From positions 3,531,001-3,595,000 of the forward strand of contig NZ_CP112874.1 of the NCBI RefSeq assembly GCF_029910235.1: 64,000 nucleotides of DNA, written 5' to 3'. The DNA comes from Pseudanabaena galeata CCNP1313. Lineage in GTDB: Bacteria; Cyanobacteriota; Cyanobacteriia; Pseudanabaenales; Pseudanabaenaceae. Position 1 is the stretch's first letter; every line of letters starts with the position of its first letter. Shown piece after piece: positions 36,433-44,803 of the stretch. A program made the position numbers and the translations under genes. The notes under the pieces were generated by a model that saw nothing but the letters and a program-made list of their open reading frames with translations, was not told where the DNA came from and did not search any database.

Positions 36433-36972
36433 GTGATCATGATTAGTTTAGTAACGGGCGCAACTCGCTCAGGCAAAAGTGAATGGGCTGAGCATCTAGC
36501 AATACGATCGCAAAAAAATGTAATTTATATCGCCACAGCAACTCGTTATCCCGATGATGCGGAATGGGAAGCGCGTTTACAGAAACATAGCGATCGCCGT
36601 CCTGAAAATTGGCAAACGCTGGAAGTTCCCATTGAACTAGCCAAAAGTATTTTAGAGATTAAGAGTGATTCTGCTTATATTCTGGTGGATTCCCTTGGTA
36701 CTTGGCTAGCGAATCTTTTAGAAGAGAGTGAAGAATCTTGGGTAAAGATTGAGAATGAATTATTAGAAGCGATTCAAGTATGTGCAGTCGATATTACGTT
36801 TGTGTCTGAAGAGGTAGGCTGGGGGCTGGTTCCTGAATATAAATTAGGGAGGATATTTCGAGATCGCCTTGGTGGTCTGAGTCGCAGAATTGGTGCGATC
36901 GCTGATGCTGTTTATCTAGTCACAGGAGGCTATGCAGTTAATCTCACCCAAATTGGCGAAAGATTGCCATGA
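36433..36972 (+). CDS. cobU: adenosylcobinamide kinase/guanylyltransferase
   Basis: A 179-residue CobU/CobP enzyme. Walker A VTGATRSGKSEWAE, YIATATRYPDDAEWEARLQKH (with the histidine guanylylated in CobU), ILVDSLGTWLANL and the end TFVSEEVGWGLVPEY...LGGLSRRIGAIAD are typical. It phosphorylates adenosylcobinamide and adds GMP in late cobalamin synthesis. The start is GTG 36433 or ATG 36439, two codons later. No cobalamin riboswitch is apparent in the 165 bases upstream. It stands alone and ends at a hairpin. Confidence 0.94.
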   Translation: MIMISLVTGATRSGKSEWAEHLAIRSQKNVIYIATATRYPDDAEWEARLQKHSDRRPENWQTLEVPIELAKSILEIKSDSAYILVDSLGTWLANLLEESEESWVKIENELLEAIQVCAVDITFVSEEVGWGLVPEYKLGRIFRDRLGGLSRRIGAIADAVYLVTGGYAVNLTQIGERLP

Positions 36973-37048
36973 CTTTGCTCTAATAGCTTTTGCCCAAAGA
37001 GTATCCCTTTGTTGGGGTTTGAGTGCACAGTAATTAGCTAGGTATAAG

Positions 37049-37100
37049 TAAACCAGAAGCTGTACCACCTGCTACGTGAGTGGCACAGCTTCTGGTTTTA
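37049..37100 (+). terminator. hairpin after cobU
   Basis: AACCAGAAGCTGTACCAC pairs with GTGGCACAGCTTCTGGTT, one mismatch, followed by TTAGGTTTT. It probably ends the cobU transcript. Confidence 0.6.
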
Positions 37101-37241
37101 GGTTTTAGTTATGGTGAGTGAGCTACTTACTGTATGAGTATCATGCTTTGGTAGGATGATGATATGGAGATATCAGGACTAAAATCTGTCACAAAGATTT
37201 GGATAAAAAATTATTATCAGCTAACTGGTGGAGATCATGTC

Positions 37242-37523
37242 ATGAATACACAAGAAGCGACCATCGAAGCCTTACAAAATCGGATTAAATGTTTAGAAGC
37301 TCATCTCCATCTAGCTTTACAGGTTTTAGATGAAATCGAAAATAATTCTCAAGATGTCATAACCTCTCTAGAATGTCAACATCAATCTCAAACCATAGAT
37401 ATAGTTCCAACTAGTAAAATTGAACTGCCTACATTTCTACATTCACGTACATGGAAGCACGACTATCCTGCTACGGTAAATTACGCAAATTCACGCGATC
37501 GCCTTGTTGCTAAGGCTTGTTAA
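37242..37523 (+). CDS. small hypothetical protein, 93 aa
   Basis: About 93 residues with an N-terminal coiled coil (EALQNRIKCLEAHLHLALQVL) and a polar C-terminal half (PTFLHSRTWKHDYPATVNYA). No family is recognised. The frame opens at ATG 37164, but ATG 37242 has GGTGGAG eight bases upstream and starts right at the coiled coil, so I prefer it. Confidence 0.55.
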   Translation: MNTQEATIEALQNRIKCLEAHLHLALQVLDEIENNSQDVITSLECQHQSQTIDIVPTSKIELPTFLHSRTWKHDYPATVNYANSRDRLVAKAC

Positions 37524-37556
37524 GCTCATATACTCCCTATTCATTCCAAGCAATCA

Positions 37557-37661
37557 ACATACAGCGCTTTGCGCTTAAGCTCAATCCAAGCAAAAAAATA
37601 GAAAGTGTTGCTTTGCAACACTTTCTATTTTTTTGCTTGTGGTTCGTCCGATCAACAATTT
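37557..37661. repeat. family D palindromic repeat
   Basis: CAGCGCTTTGCGCTTAAGC, then an AAAAAAATAGAAAGTGTTGC hairpin with perfect complement, then TTGTGGTTCGTCCGATC and a CAACAATTTTAGTGAATT end. This is the same plan as the copies at 51179 and 58941. With the family B copy after it, it fills the 433-base gap; no gene is seen. Confidence 0.78.
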
Positions 37662-37670
37662 TAGTGAATT

Positions 37671-37783
37671 AACGTGAGTTCGATATAGCCATTTGCGGCG
37701 TGCTTCGCACGCCGCAAATGGCGAAAAATGGTAAGAATCGCTAAGCGATTCTTACCATTTTTCGCTTTCGTCGAACTGACGTT
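37671..37783. repeat. family B palindromic repeat (reverse orientation)
   Basis: AACGTGAGTTCGATATAGCC, hairpin CATTTGCGGCGTGC and complement, hairpin GAAAAATGGTAAGAATCGC and complement, ending TCGTCGAACTGACGTT. It is nearly identical to the copy at 16939. Confidence 0.87.
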
Positions 37784-37956
37784 ATTACAGCAAGTTCTCA
37801 ATTCTAAATCTCTGGATTTGTGATATCGATCACAAATTACCGCACATAACATCACCGAAACAAGAATTAGCGATCGCAGTCCCAAAACTGATAGAAAGCG
37901 ATACTCATAGCTATAGAGAAATTCTTTCACAGATCGCAAGTAACCGTCCAAAAGCC

Positions 37957-38202
37957 ATGATTCTCAACTCGCTAAATGAAACTCGCTCAATTGAAGTTAT
38001 CACCCTTGCTGGCAGAGAGCGCGGGATTGTCTTTTTAGGCAAAACTTTTGTTGCTGACAAGTCTTACAAGAGCTTAGATGAGGCGATCGCTGCTTGTAGA
38101 CAAGACTTAGATTTGGGTTTAGCCGTATTGATCACCCCTGACGCAGAAAAGTTTCGGGTCTGGGTGTCAGTACCTAATCAAATGATTTTTCAAGCTGCTT
38201 AG
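37957..38202 (+). CDS. small conserved hypothetical protein, 81 aa
   Basis: An 81-residue protein (IEVITLAGRERGIVFLGKTFVA, SLDEAIAACRQDLDLGLAVLI) that looks like a compact alpha/beta domain. No motif suggests an enzyme. ATG start at 37957. It is upstream of umuDC on the same strand but separated by a family A repeat, so cotranscription is doubtful. Confidence 0.65.
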   Translation: MILNSLNETRSIEVITLAGRERGIVFLGKTFVADKSYKSLDEAIAACRQDLDLGLAVLITPDAEKFRVWVSVPNQMIFQAA

Positions 38203-38236
38203 TCAAGATCAAAAAAATCAGTCTCTGCTTTTTTTG

Positions 38237-38335
38237 TATAGCTATCGCCATTTGTATTAAACCCAGAAGAGGAGTTGCGGCGCGAAGCGCCGCAACTCCT
38301 CTTCTGGGTTTGTGTCCTAATTTGATCTTGCTATA
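38237..38335. repeat. family A palindromic repeat, complete copy
   Basis: A 99-base copy starting TATAGC and ending GCTATA. The core AAACCCAGAAGAGGAGTTGC pairs with its complement around a GGCGCGAAGCGCC tip, and TGTGTCCTAATTTG follows on the right arm. TATAGC/GCTATA ends recall IS630-type termini. Confidence 0.8.
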
Positions 38336-38389
38336 CATAAGCGATCGTGTTAAAGTTTTGAATATCGTACTTTAATCAAAAATAAGCCT

Positions 38390-39004
38390 ATGGAAAGTGA
38401 CGATCCGCATCAAAGTAAATTTAGGCAACTAAAAAGCAGTAGACATGATCCATCTGCTCTCAATATTCAGTTGCTAACCAATAAGAACGTCGTCAATATT
38501 GGATCATGGACAAAAGAACAGGTTAGTGGGCTTGCCGAAAGTGTTAGAGATATTCATCTTCCTGATATGAGTACTAAACTAGAATTGCCATTACAGAATT
38601 GTTCTGTTCCTGCGGGATTCCCTTCTCCTGCGGAAGACTATGTGGAACATAGGCTCGATCTCAATAGTTATTTAGTAACTCATCCTGCGGCGACTTTTTT
38701 TGTGAGAGCTTCAGGGAATTCCATGACAGGAGCAAATATCCATGATGGTGATTTGTTGATCGTCGATCGCTCGATTGAAGCCGCCCACAATGACATTGTC
38801 ATCGCTGTCGTGCTAGGAGAAATCACCGTCAAACGCTTGCATTACCTGAGAGGAGAAATTGCCCTAGTTCCTGAAAACGAAAGCTATCAAACCATTTTCA
38901 TTAACGAACATTCCGACCTACATATTTGGGGAGTTGTCACCAATGCCATCCACTGTGTTAGACCAAAAAGTCGAAAAAAGATTCGCCCTAGTCGATTGCA
39001 ATAA
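38390..39004 (+). CDS. umuD: UmuD-like S24 peptidase with extended N-terminus
   Basis: A 204-residue LexA/UmuD-type self-cleaving protein. The cleavage site is A75-G76 in CSVPAGFPSP; the catalytic dyad is S111 (ASGNSMTGA) and K148 (GEITVKRL). After RecA-stimulated cleavage UmuD' would join UmuC in polymerase V for translesion synthesis. The part before the cleavage site is about 75 residues, against roughly 24 in E. coli UmuD; the extra stretch matches nothing I know. A later ATG (38567) would give a near-normal length. It overlaps umuC by about 62 bases. Confidence 0.9.
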   Translation: MESDDPHQSKFRQLKSSRHDPSALNIQLLTNKNVVNIGSWTKEQVSGLAESVRDIHLPDMSTKLELPLQNCSVPAGFPSPAEDYVEHRLDLNSYLVTHPAATFFVRASGNSMTGANIHDGDLLIVDRSIEAAHNDIVIAVVLGEITVKRLHYLRGEIALVPENESYQTIFINEHSDLHIWGVVTNAIHCVRPKSRKKIRPSRLQ

Positions 39005-40235
39005 CTTTTACGTTTCCTGCGAACGTTTGTTTAATCCTGCGATCATTGGTAAACCCGTAGTAGTTCTCTCCAATAATGATGGCTGTGTAGTAGCGCGATC
39101 GCAGGAAGTCAAGAATCTTGGAATTAAAATGGGTGTACCTGTATTCCGAATTTATGAACTGATCAAGCGCCATAATATTCAAGTCTATTCCTCAAATTAC
39201 AGTCTCTACGGCGATCTATCGGGTCGAGTCATGTCCACACTGGCTTATTTTGCACCTGATGTGGAAATCTACTCAATTGATGAGGCATTTATCGATTTGT
39301 CGGGATTTCGATATCGCGACTTAACGACCTATGGCAGTGAAATTCGTCAAAAAGTGCAGCAATGGGTAGGAATTCCCGTGTCCGTAGGAATTGCCCCCAC
39401 CAAAACCTTGGCAAAGCTAGCTAATCTCATGGCAAAGCAATCTAGTTCAGGAGTTTTTGATCTCAGTGTCTATCCATCTATAGATAAGATTCTATCTCAA
39501 GTGGATGTGGGCGACCTTTGGGGTGTTGGCTCCAAATATGCGAATTGGTTGAAAGAAAGAAGAATAACTACAGCTTTGGATTTGAAGGAAGCCCATGAAG
39601 GCTTGATTCGGAGCAAGATGGGTATTGTCGGTGTGAAACTACAAAGAGAGTTAAGGGGAGAATCTTGCCTATCAATGGAATTGGTAGACAATCCTAAAAA
39701 AGGAACCTGTGTCTCGCGCTCTTTTCCGCAGTCGATCAATAAGCTGTCTGAACTAAAGGAAGCGATCGCCTCTTTTACCCATCGAGCCGCCGAAAAACTG
39801 CGACGGCAGAAACAAGCTGCCAGTGTGATCACCGTCTTTGCGAGAACTAGCCCTTTTCGCGATAATTTCTACTCTAATAGCGCTACCGCAGAATTAGATT
39901 TATCAACCAACTACACGCTCGAACTATCCCGTGTTGCGTCCCATTTAACCGAAAGTGTTTATCGTCAAGGACAAAATTTTAAAAAAGCTGGTGTGATTAT
40001 GACAGGGCTTGTGTCTGAGCAACAAATTCAAGGAAATCTTTTTGATGTTAGTAATGATGAGCAAAAGCAGCGATCGCGTAATCTGATGAGCGTGATGGAT
40101 ACGATCAATGAAATATATGGCAGAGATACTTTGCGATTTGCGACTACTGGAGTGATTCAAGTTTGGAAATCTAAATCTGAACAGCGATCGCCAAAATACA
40201 CAACCTGTTGGCAAGATCTACTTGAAGTCTTATAA
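38943..40235 (+). CDS. umuC: UmuC, Y-family DNA polymerase V catalytic subunit
   Basis: About 430 residues. The palm has FALVDCNNFYVSCERLF (metal-binding Asp), VVLSNNDGCVVARS, EIYSIDEAFIDLSG (catalytic Asp-Glu), VGIAPTKTLAKLAN and the helix-hairpin-helix GDLWGVGSK; the little finger and a UmuC-type C-terminal tail follow. It is complete and probably active in error-prone bypass. The open frame includes a TTG at 38934; ATG 38943 is a better start and overlaps umuD, indicating coupled translation. It ends at a strong terminator. Confidence 0.95.
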   Translation: MPSTVLDQKVEKRFALVDCNNFYVSCERLFNPAIIGKPVVVLSNNDGCVVARSQEVKNLGIKMGVPVFRIYELIKRHNIQVYSSNYSLYGDLSGRVMSTLAYFAPDVEIYSIDEAFIDLSGFRYRDLTTYGSEIRQKVQQWVGIPVSVGIAPTKTLAKLANLMAKQSSSGVFDLSVYPSIDKILSQVDVGDLWGVGSKYANWLKERRITTALDLKEAHEGLIRSKMGIVGVKLQRELRGESCLSMELVDNPKKGTCVSRSFPQSINKLSELKEAIASFTHRAAEKLRRQKQAASVITVFARTSPFRDNFYSNSATAELDLSTNYTLELSRVASHLTESVYRQGQNFKKAGVIMTGLVSEQQIQGNLFDVSNDEQKQRSRNLMSVMDTINEIYGRDTLRFATTGVIQVWKSKSEQRSPKYTTCWQDLLEVL

Positions 40236-40270
40236 AAGAAAGGAGGCGCTACGCGCCTCCTTTCTTTTAT
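40232..40270 (+). terminator. rho-independent terminator of umuDC
   Basis: ATAAAAGAAAGGAGGCG, loop CTAC-like, complement ending CTCCTTTCTTTTAT, overlapping the umuC stop. Confidence 0.8.
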
Positions 40271-40284
40271 GAACTGATGTTACC

Positions 40285-40360
40285 TGAAACGCTGAGATTG
40301 GGGCTTGGAGACCAAGCCCGTACTTTTACAAACATGTAGGGATTTGGTCTCCAAATCCTC
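40285..40360. repeat. family F repeat
   Basis: ACGCTGAGATTGGGGCTTGG, AGACCAAGCCC, TACTTTTACAAACATGTAGG, then TTGGTCTCCAAATCCTC. An inverted GGCTTGGAGACCAA/TTGGTCTCCAA pair is its core. A close copy lies at 59193-59265 inside a family B remnant. Confidence 0.75.
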
Positions 40361-40374
40361 TTTTCTTTTGTTAA

Positions 40375-40540
40375 CTGATGTTACGTGGAAGGAATTCCTG
40401 TTATAGCAAAGGTCTAGGGCTGGCACGGGGGCACAGCCCCTACAGTAGCCTCTAAATTTTGAGGTAGGGGCAATGCCCCCGTGCTTGCCCTGCTTCGCTA
40501 GCAGCAAGAGGTCTACCATCTAAGTTCCACGTAACATCAG
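40375..40540. mobile_element. family E MITE-like element, copy 2
   Basis: A 166-base non-coding element with perfect 16-base terminal inverted repeats, CTGATGTTACGTGGAA at 40375-40390 and its complement at 40525-40540. It is flanked by TGTTAA direct repeats (40369-40374 and 40541-40546). The inside has CACGGGGGCACAGCCCCTAC and GTAGGGGCAATGCCCCCGTG as inverted arms, like copy 1 at 5548-5710. No coding capacity. Confidence 0.82.
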
Positions 40541-40569
40541 TGTTAAGTTATAGCGCTTTGCGCTATGAC

Positions 40570-41544
40570 TTAAGCAAGTAATTTTTCAACTGCGTCAATC
40601 ACATCTTCAGGTTGAGGAATGGTCAGATTTTCCAAGCCACCGTTATAGGGAGTTGGTACATCAAGCGCTGCAAGACGGATAATCGGTGCATCAAGCTCGT
40701 CAAAGTAATTGTCATTGATCGAAGCAATAATCTCTGAACCAATACTGGCACAGCGCATTCCTTCTTCAACAATCACAATCCGATGGGTTTTACGCAACGA
40801 AGTAACAATGGTTTCCATGTCCAAAGGCTTCAGGGAAATCAAGTCAATCACTTCAGGATCGTAACCTTTGTCAACTAGGGTCTCGACCGCTTTGAGAACG
40901 TGATAGCGCATTCTTGAGTAGGTGAGAATGGTGACATCGCTACCTTCACGCACGATCTCGGCTTTGTCGAGAGGCAACAAATATTCTTCGTCAGGAATAT
41001 CTTCCTTGAGATTGTATAGCAACACATGCTCAAAGAAGAGGATCGGATTATCGTTACGAATTGCCGATTTCAGCAAGCCTTTAGCATTGTAAGGGGTGGA
41101 ACAAGCCACCATTTTAATGCCCGGAACAGCTTGAAAGTAGGTTTCGAGACGCTGTGAATGTTCTGCACCGAGGTTGCGTCCCACGCCACCAGGGCCACGA
41201 ATGACGATGGGGATTTTGAAATTACCGCCAGAGGTATAGCGCAACATCCCTGCATTATTGGAGATTTGGTTAAAGGCTAGCAGCAAAAAGCCCATGTTCA
41301 TGCCTTCGATGATTGGGCGCAAACCTGTCATCGCGGAGCCGATCGCCATACCTGTGAAGCTGTTTTCAGCGATCGGGGTGTCCAGCAGGCGCAAGTCACC
41401 GTATTTTTTGTAAAGGTCTTTGGTTACTTTGTAGGAGCCGCCATAATGCCCCACGTCTTCGCCTAAAACATAAACGGCTGGATCGCGCTCCATTTCCTCA
41501 TCGATCGCTGCTCGGAGGGCGTTGAAAAAAGTAACCTCTGCCAT
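40570..41544 (-). CDS. pdhB: pyruvate dehydrogenase E1 component, beta subunit
   Basis: A 324-residue transketolase-like beta subunit of pyruvate dehydrogenase. Signature stretches: [73 protein letters not shown], and the C-terminal domain [15 protein letters not shown] with IVEEG. It forms the E1 heterotetramer with PdhA (not in this window) and feeds acetyl-CoA formation. ATG start at 41544. It is monocistronic here, as usual in cyanobacteria. Confidence 0.96.
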   Translation of the reverse strand: MAEVTFFNALRAAIDEEMERDPAVYVLGEDVGHYGGSYKVTKDLYKKYGDLRLLDTPIAENSFTGMAIGSAMTGLRPIIEGMNMGFLLLAFNQISNNAGMLRYTSGGNFKIPIVIRGPGGVGRNLGAEHSQRLETYFQAVPGIKMVACSTPYNAKGLLKSAIRNDNPILFFEHVLLYNLKEDIPDEEYLLPLDKAEIVREGSDVTILTYSRMRYHVLKAVETLVDKGYDPEVIDLISLKPLDMETIVTSLRKTHRIVIVEEGMRCASIGSEIIASINDNYFDELDAPIIRLAALDVPTPYNGGLENLTIPQPEDVIDAVEKLLA

Positions 41545-41640
41545 ATAAATCTGTGATTGTGTCTATGATTATGTAAATAAGTCTTAAGCGATTATATCTT
41601 TTGGGGTGCGTCTCAACACAATCTTGCTCATTGACTGCGA

Positions 41641-41690
41641 AGTAATACCAAAACGCAAAATGGCTATGCCATTTTGTGTTTTGGTATAAG
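41641..41690. repeat. partial family C repeat
   Basis: TACCAAAACGCAAAATGGC and GCCATTTTGTGTTTTGGTAT: only the second hairpin of family C. It lies between pdhB and pyrR. Confidence 0.65.
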
Positions 41691-41725
41691 TTAATTCTTC
41701 TATGGACTCTAAAAATATCTGAACT

Positions 41726-42274
41726 CTAGTCGATAGGTTTAATTAACTCGACTCCATCGCGATCATCCCCTGCGGCAGTCAAAAATACTTTAACTTGCTC
41801 ATCCTTGGAAGTTGGTAATGTCCTTCCCACATAATCAGGATGGATCGGTAACTCGCGATGACCGCGATCAATCAGAGCCAATAACCTCACAACCTTGGGG
41901 CGACCGTAATCATGGATTGCGCTCAGGGCTGCTCCAATCGTTCTTCCGCTATAAATAACATCATCGACTAAAACAATCGTTTTGCCATTGAGGTCAAAGG
42001 GAATCTCAGTTTTACTCGGTGTTCGCAGTCCAATCTTATCGAGATCGTCCCGATAAAAAGTAATATCTAATGCGCCTGAAGGAACTAAGACACCCTCAAG
42101 AGTATGAATCTGCTTGGCGATCGCCACACTTAGCGGCACACCACGAGTATAGACACCGAGCAGGACAACATTAGATAGATCGCCGCTAGCCTCAACAATT
42201 TGCGAAGCCAGACGATTGATCGTGCGTCGTAACTCGTCTTCAGATAAAATTTCGACAATCTTGGATTGTGACAC
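41726..42274 (-). CDS. pyrR: PyrR: pyrimidine regulator / uracil phosphoribosyltransferase
   Basis: About 182 residues of Pyr[47 protein letters not shown], the PRPP loop [17 protein letters not shown] and [17 protein letters not shown]. It has the uracil phosphoribosyltransferase core and in many bacteria also binds pyr mRNA. The frame extends to a TTG at 42322, but that start lies inside the TATAGC end of a family A repeat; GTG 42274 gives the usual length, so I choose it. No pyr gene is adjacent. Confidence 0.93.
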   Translation of the reverse strand: MSQSKIVEILSEDELRRTINRLASQIVEASGDLSNVVLLGVYTRGVPLSVAIAKQIHTLEGVLVPSGALDITFYRDDLDKIGLRTPSKTEIPFDLNGKTIVLVDDVIYSGRTIGAALSAIHDYGRPKVVRLLALIDRGHRELPIHPDYVGRTLPTSKDEQVKVFLTAAGDDRDGVELIKPID

Positions 42275-42310
42275 TACTAGTTTCGGTAAATTAGTTGGTA
42301 GCTCTGTAAT

Positions 42311-42412
42311 TATAGCTATCAACCCTTGTATTAGGACAAATCCAAACCCAAGGGCGAATGACGGCGCAAAGCGCCGCCATTCACTTCTTGGGGTTGTTTC
42401 CTAACAGCAATT
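42311..42412. repeat. family A palindromic repeat
   Basis: Starts TATAGC, has TTAGGACAAATCCAAACCC, a GAATGACGGCGC/GCGCCGCCATTC hairpin and GGGGTTGTTTCCTAACAGC. Its left end overlaps the long form of the pyrR N-terminus, suggesting insertion close to the gene start. Confidence 0.72.
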
Positions 42413-42421
42413 CTCATTATG

Positions 42422-42583
42422 AAACCGATTTGGGTGTTTCCAGCGCTGAAGGCGCTGGAAACACCCAAATCGGTTTTTTGAAAGCCCGCCGTTGGCGGGC
42501 TTTCAAAAAACCGATTTTTATAATTTGTGATTATCTCTCTAAAACAAAAGGGGCGCTTAGCGCCCCTTTTGTTTTAGAGATGG
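42422..42583. repeat. three consecutive perfect palindromes before trxA
   Basis: About 42422-42476: AAACCGATTTGGGTGTTTCC with complement. About 42476-42512: TTTTGAAAGCCCGCCGTTGG region. About 42535-42583: AGAGATAAT-side hairpin CTAAAACAAAAGGGGCGC with complement. The last has T runs and could terminate trxA transcription from the right. Confidence 0.65.
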
Positions 42584-42591
42584 AAAAATCT

Positions 42592-42921
42592 TTAGCTATC
42601 TAAATGCTTTTCGATTGTAGTAGATAGTGTTGTTTTGGGGACAGCACCGACAACCACATCCACACGCTGACCACCCTTAAATAACATGAGCGTGGGAATA
42701 CTGCGAATGCCATATTGTCCAGCTACGCTAGGATTCTCATCGGTATTAAGCTTGAAAACTTTGATTTTGCCCTCATATTGTGTGGCGACTTCTTCCACTA
42801 CAGGAGCAACCATGCGGCAGGGTCCACACCAAGGGGCCCAAAAATCTACTAGAACAGGGATGTCACTTTTAAGTACGTCCTGCTCAAAGCTAGCATCTGT
42901 GACGGCGATCGCTGATGACAT
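42592..42921 (-). CDS. trxA: thioredoxin
   Basis: A 109-residue thioredoxin with [16 protein letters not shown] (WCGPC active site), [22 protein letters not shown] (cis-Pro) and [19 protein letters not shown]. It reduces protein disulfides in the cytoplasm, taking electrons from thioredoxin reductase. ATG start at 42921. The sRNA Yfr1 lies directly upstream on the same strand, the trxA-linked position known in cyanobacteria. Confidence 0.97.
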   Translation of the reverse strand: MSSAIAVTDASFEQDVLKSDIPVLVDFWAPWCGPCRMVAPVVEEVATQYEGKIKVFKLNTDENPSVAGQYGIRSIPTLMLFKGGQRVDVVVGAVPKTTLSTTIEKHLDS

Positions 42922-43087
42922 GCTTTGCTAACTCCCTAAATACTAAAAACTTTTAATTTCAAAAATTATGTGTAGGTAGTATAACAGCTAGAATCACATA
43001 TTTGCTAAAAACCAGAATTGTTAAGAAGAATGCCTAATTTATCGAAACTGATTTTGGAGTTTTTATTGTCAAAAAGCACTTATAGTC

Positions 43088-43170
43088 AAAAAATAAGAAA
43101 CCGCCCTTGCTGCTCATAAGCTCAGGCGGAATGTGGTGTGAGGAGTGAACGGAAACTTTCGTCTCCGCTT
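43088..43170 (-). ncRNA. yfr1: Yfr1 small regulatory RNA
   Basis: On the minus strand: a first stem-loop CGGAGACGAAAGTTTCCG (43150-43167), the unpaired motif ACTCCTCACACC (43135-43146), then a terminator hairpin with CCGCC/GGGCGG arms (43101-43129) and a T-rich end. This is the layout of cyanobacterial Yfr1, whose central ACUCCUCACAC motif pairs with target mRNAs such as those of outer-membrane porins. A TACAAT -10 box lies at 43179-43184. The location beside trxA agrees with other cyanobacteria. Confidence 0.93.
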
Positions 43171-43199
43171 ACATATATATTGTAGTCTAATCCGCAAGT

Positions 43200-44561
43200 A
43201 TGAATACGATCGCCCAATTTTTTCGAGTTTTTCAGAGTCGCAAAATGGCGGCGCTTTTGTCCCTAGGATTTGCGTCGGGGCTACCCTATGCGCTCACCGA
43301 TGATGCATTTCGTGCATGGCTTACCAGCGCTAAGTTTGACCTTGGTACGATTGGTTGGCTGGGCTTAGTTTCACTGCCCTATTCGCTCAAATTTCTATGG
43401 TCGCCGTTTATTGATCGCTTTGTGCCACCATTTTTAGGACGACGCAGAGGTTGGATTTTAATAACTCAGGGCGGTTTAATCCTTGCTATTTTAGCGATCG
43501 CCTTACAAATGTTTACGATTGGCAATATTTTGCCTACAGAAAGAACGGGGGCTTTGCCAGTCTTGGCGATCGCGGCGTTGATTCTTGCCTTTCTTAGTGC
43601 CACCCAAGATATTGCGATCGATGCTTATCGTACCGATGTTTTAGAAGCCCAAGAAGTTGGCGCAGGAATTGGCATTTGGGTATTAGGCTATCGCATTGCC
43701 TTGCTATTTGCAGGATTTGTAGGATTTAATCTGGCAAGCAGATTAGGTTGGGCATGGGTATATGTGCTTTTAGCAATCATCATGAGCTTTGGACTAATTG
43801 CCACGATCATTGCTCCTGAGCCTCCAGAAGTGGAAGCGCGTCCAGCGACCTTAGACGAAGCTGTAGTTAAACCTTTTCAAGAATTCTTTCAACGTTTGGG
43901 TATATCCAAAGTATTGCTAATTCTCGTATTCACGATCTTCTATCGGTTTAGTGATGCGATGGTTGGGAAAATGGCAGTTCCTTTTTTAAAAACTTTGTTT
44001 GATGATGGCACGATTGGCACGGTTCGGCAGGGAATTGGGGTGGTTGCTACAATTGTCGGTACTTTGGCTGGGGGAGCCATTCTGAGCAAAATTGGGGTCA
44101 ATCGATCGCTATGGGTTTTCGGATTTCTCCAAGCAATTAGTAATATCGGCTATTACGCAATTTCTGTAGTAGGCAAAAATGATTATGTTTTACTGGCCGC
44201 GATTAATGTCGAGAACTTTTGTAGTGGTTTAGGAACCGCAGGTTTTTTAGGCTTTCTGATGGTGCTATGCAATCCTAGTTTTTCAGCAACTCAATTTGCC
44301 TTGCTATCGAGTCTATTTGCGGTTGGACGCGATCTATTAGCTTCACCATTTTCAGGGGAGTCAGCCCAATTTATTCAACGCAACATGCCTTCATGGACAG
44401 CAATTAATCAAAACCTTTGGCTAGCTGGCAGTGACGGCAAGGGTTGGGCGTTATTTTTCTTGTTTACATTGCTATTAGCGCTCCCAGGGATGATGTTTTT
44501 GCCATTTTTCGCACCTTGGAATGGAGAGTTTAAAAAAGTGGATTCCCTACCAATTGATTAA
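43200..44561 (+). CDS. AmpG-like MFS transporter
   Basis: A 453-residue integral membrane protein of the AmpG/MFS family with about twelve to fourteen hydrophobic segments. The start LGFASGLPYALTDDAFRAWL, LGWLGLVSLPYSLKFLWSPFIDR and FLGRRRGWI are typical of AmpG permeases, which import muropeptides or other solutes by proton symport. Substrate is inferred, not shown. ATG start at 43200, divergent from Yfr1, so the promoters share about 30 bases. Confidence 0.88.
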   Translation: MNTIAQFFRVFQSRKMAALLSLGFASGLPYALTDDAFRAWLTSAKFDLGTIGWLGLVSLPYSLKFLWSPFIDRFVPPFLGRRRGWILITQGGLILAILAIALQMFTIGNILPTERTGALPVLAIAALILAFLSATQDIAIDAYRTDVLEAQEVGAGIGIWVLGYRIALLFAGFVGFNLASRLGWAWVYVLLAIIMSFGLIATIIAPEPPEVEARPATLDEAVVKPFQEFFQRLGISKVLLILVFTIFYRFSDAMVGKMAVPFLKTLFDDGTIGTVRQGIGVVATIVGTLAGGAILSKIGVNRSLWVFGFLQAISNIGYYAISVVGKNDYVLLAAINVENFCSGLGTAGFLGFLMVLCNPSFSATQFALLSSLFAVGRDLLASPFSGESAQFIQRNMPSWTAINQNLWLAGSDGKGWALFFLFTLLLALPGMMFLPFFAPWNGEFKKVDSLPID

Positions 44562-44717
44562 AGTTATTGCTTTGCAACAATTTCAATCAAAACCAAAATA
44601 GATGAAGGCAGTGCTTTGCACTGCCTTCATCTATTTTGGTTTTCACCCGATCGCGTGAGGTGGAAAGAGAACTTACTCAAGTAATCTACTTATCAATGAA
44701 GCCTTAAACTGACTGCA

Positions 44718-44743
44718 CCCAGCGCACCAACGCTGGGTTTTTA
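44718..44743 (+). terminator. rho-independent terminator
   Basis: ACCCAGCGCACCAACGCTGGG followed by T5. It lies about 155 bases after the transporter gene, behind another palindrome (about 44590-44640, AAAACCAAAATAGATGAAGG), so it may end a separate short transcript from 44640-44743. Confidence 0.75.
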
Positions 44744-44757
44744 TTTGGCAAAAAATA

Positions 44758-44803
44758 TTGGGATAAAAAAGGAGTCGCTAAGCGACTCCTTTTTTATCCC
44801 AAT
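44758..44803. terminator. terminator palindrome of the DUF3120 gene
   Basis: TTGGGATAAAAAAGGAGTCG, loop CTAA, full complement. It overlaps the end of the DUF3120 gene. Confidence 0.7.
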
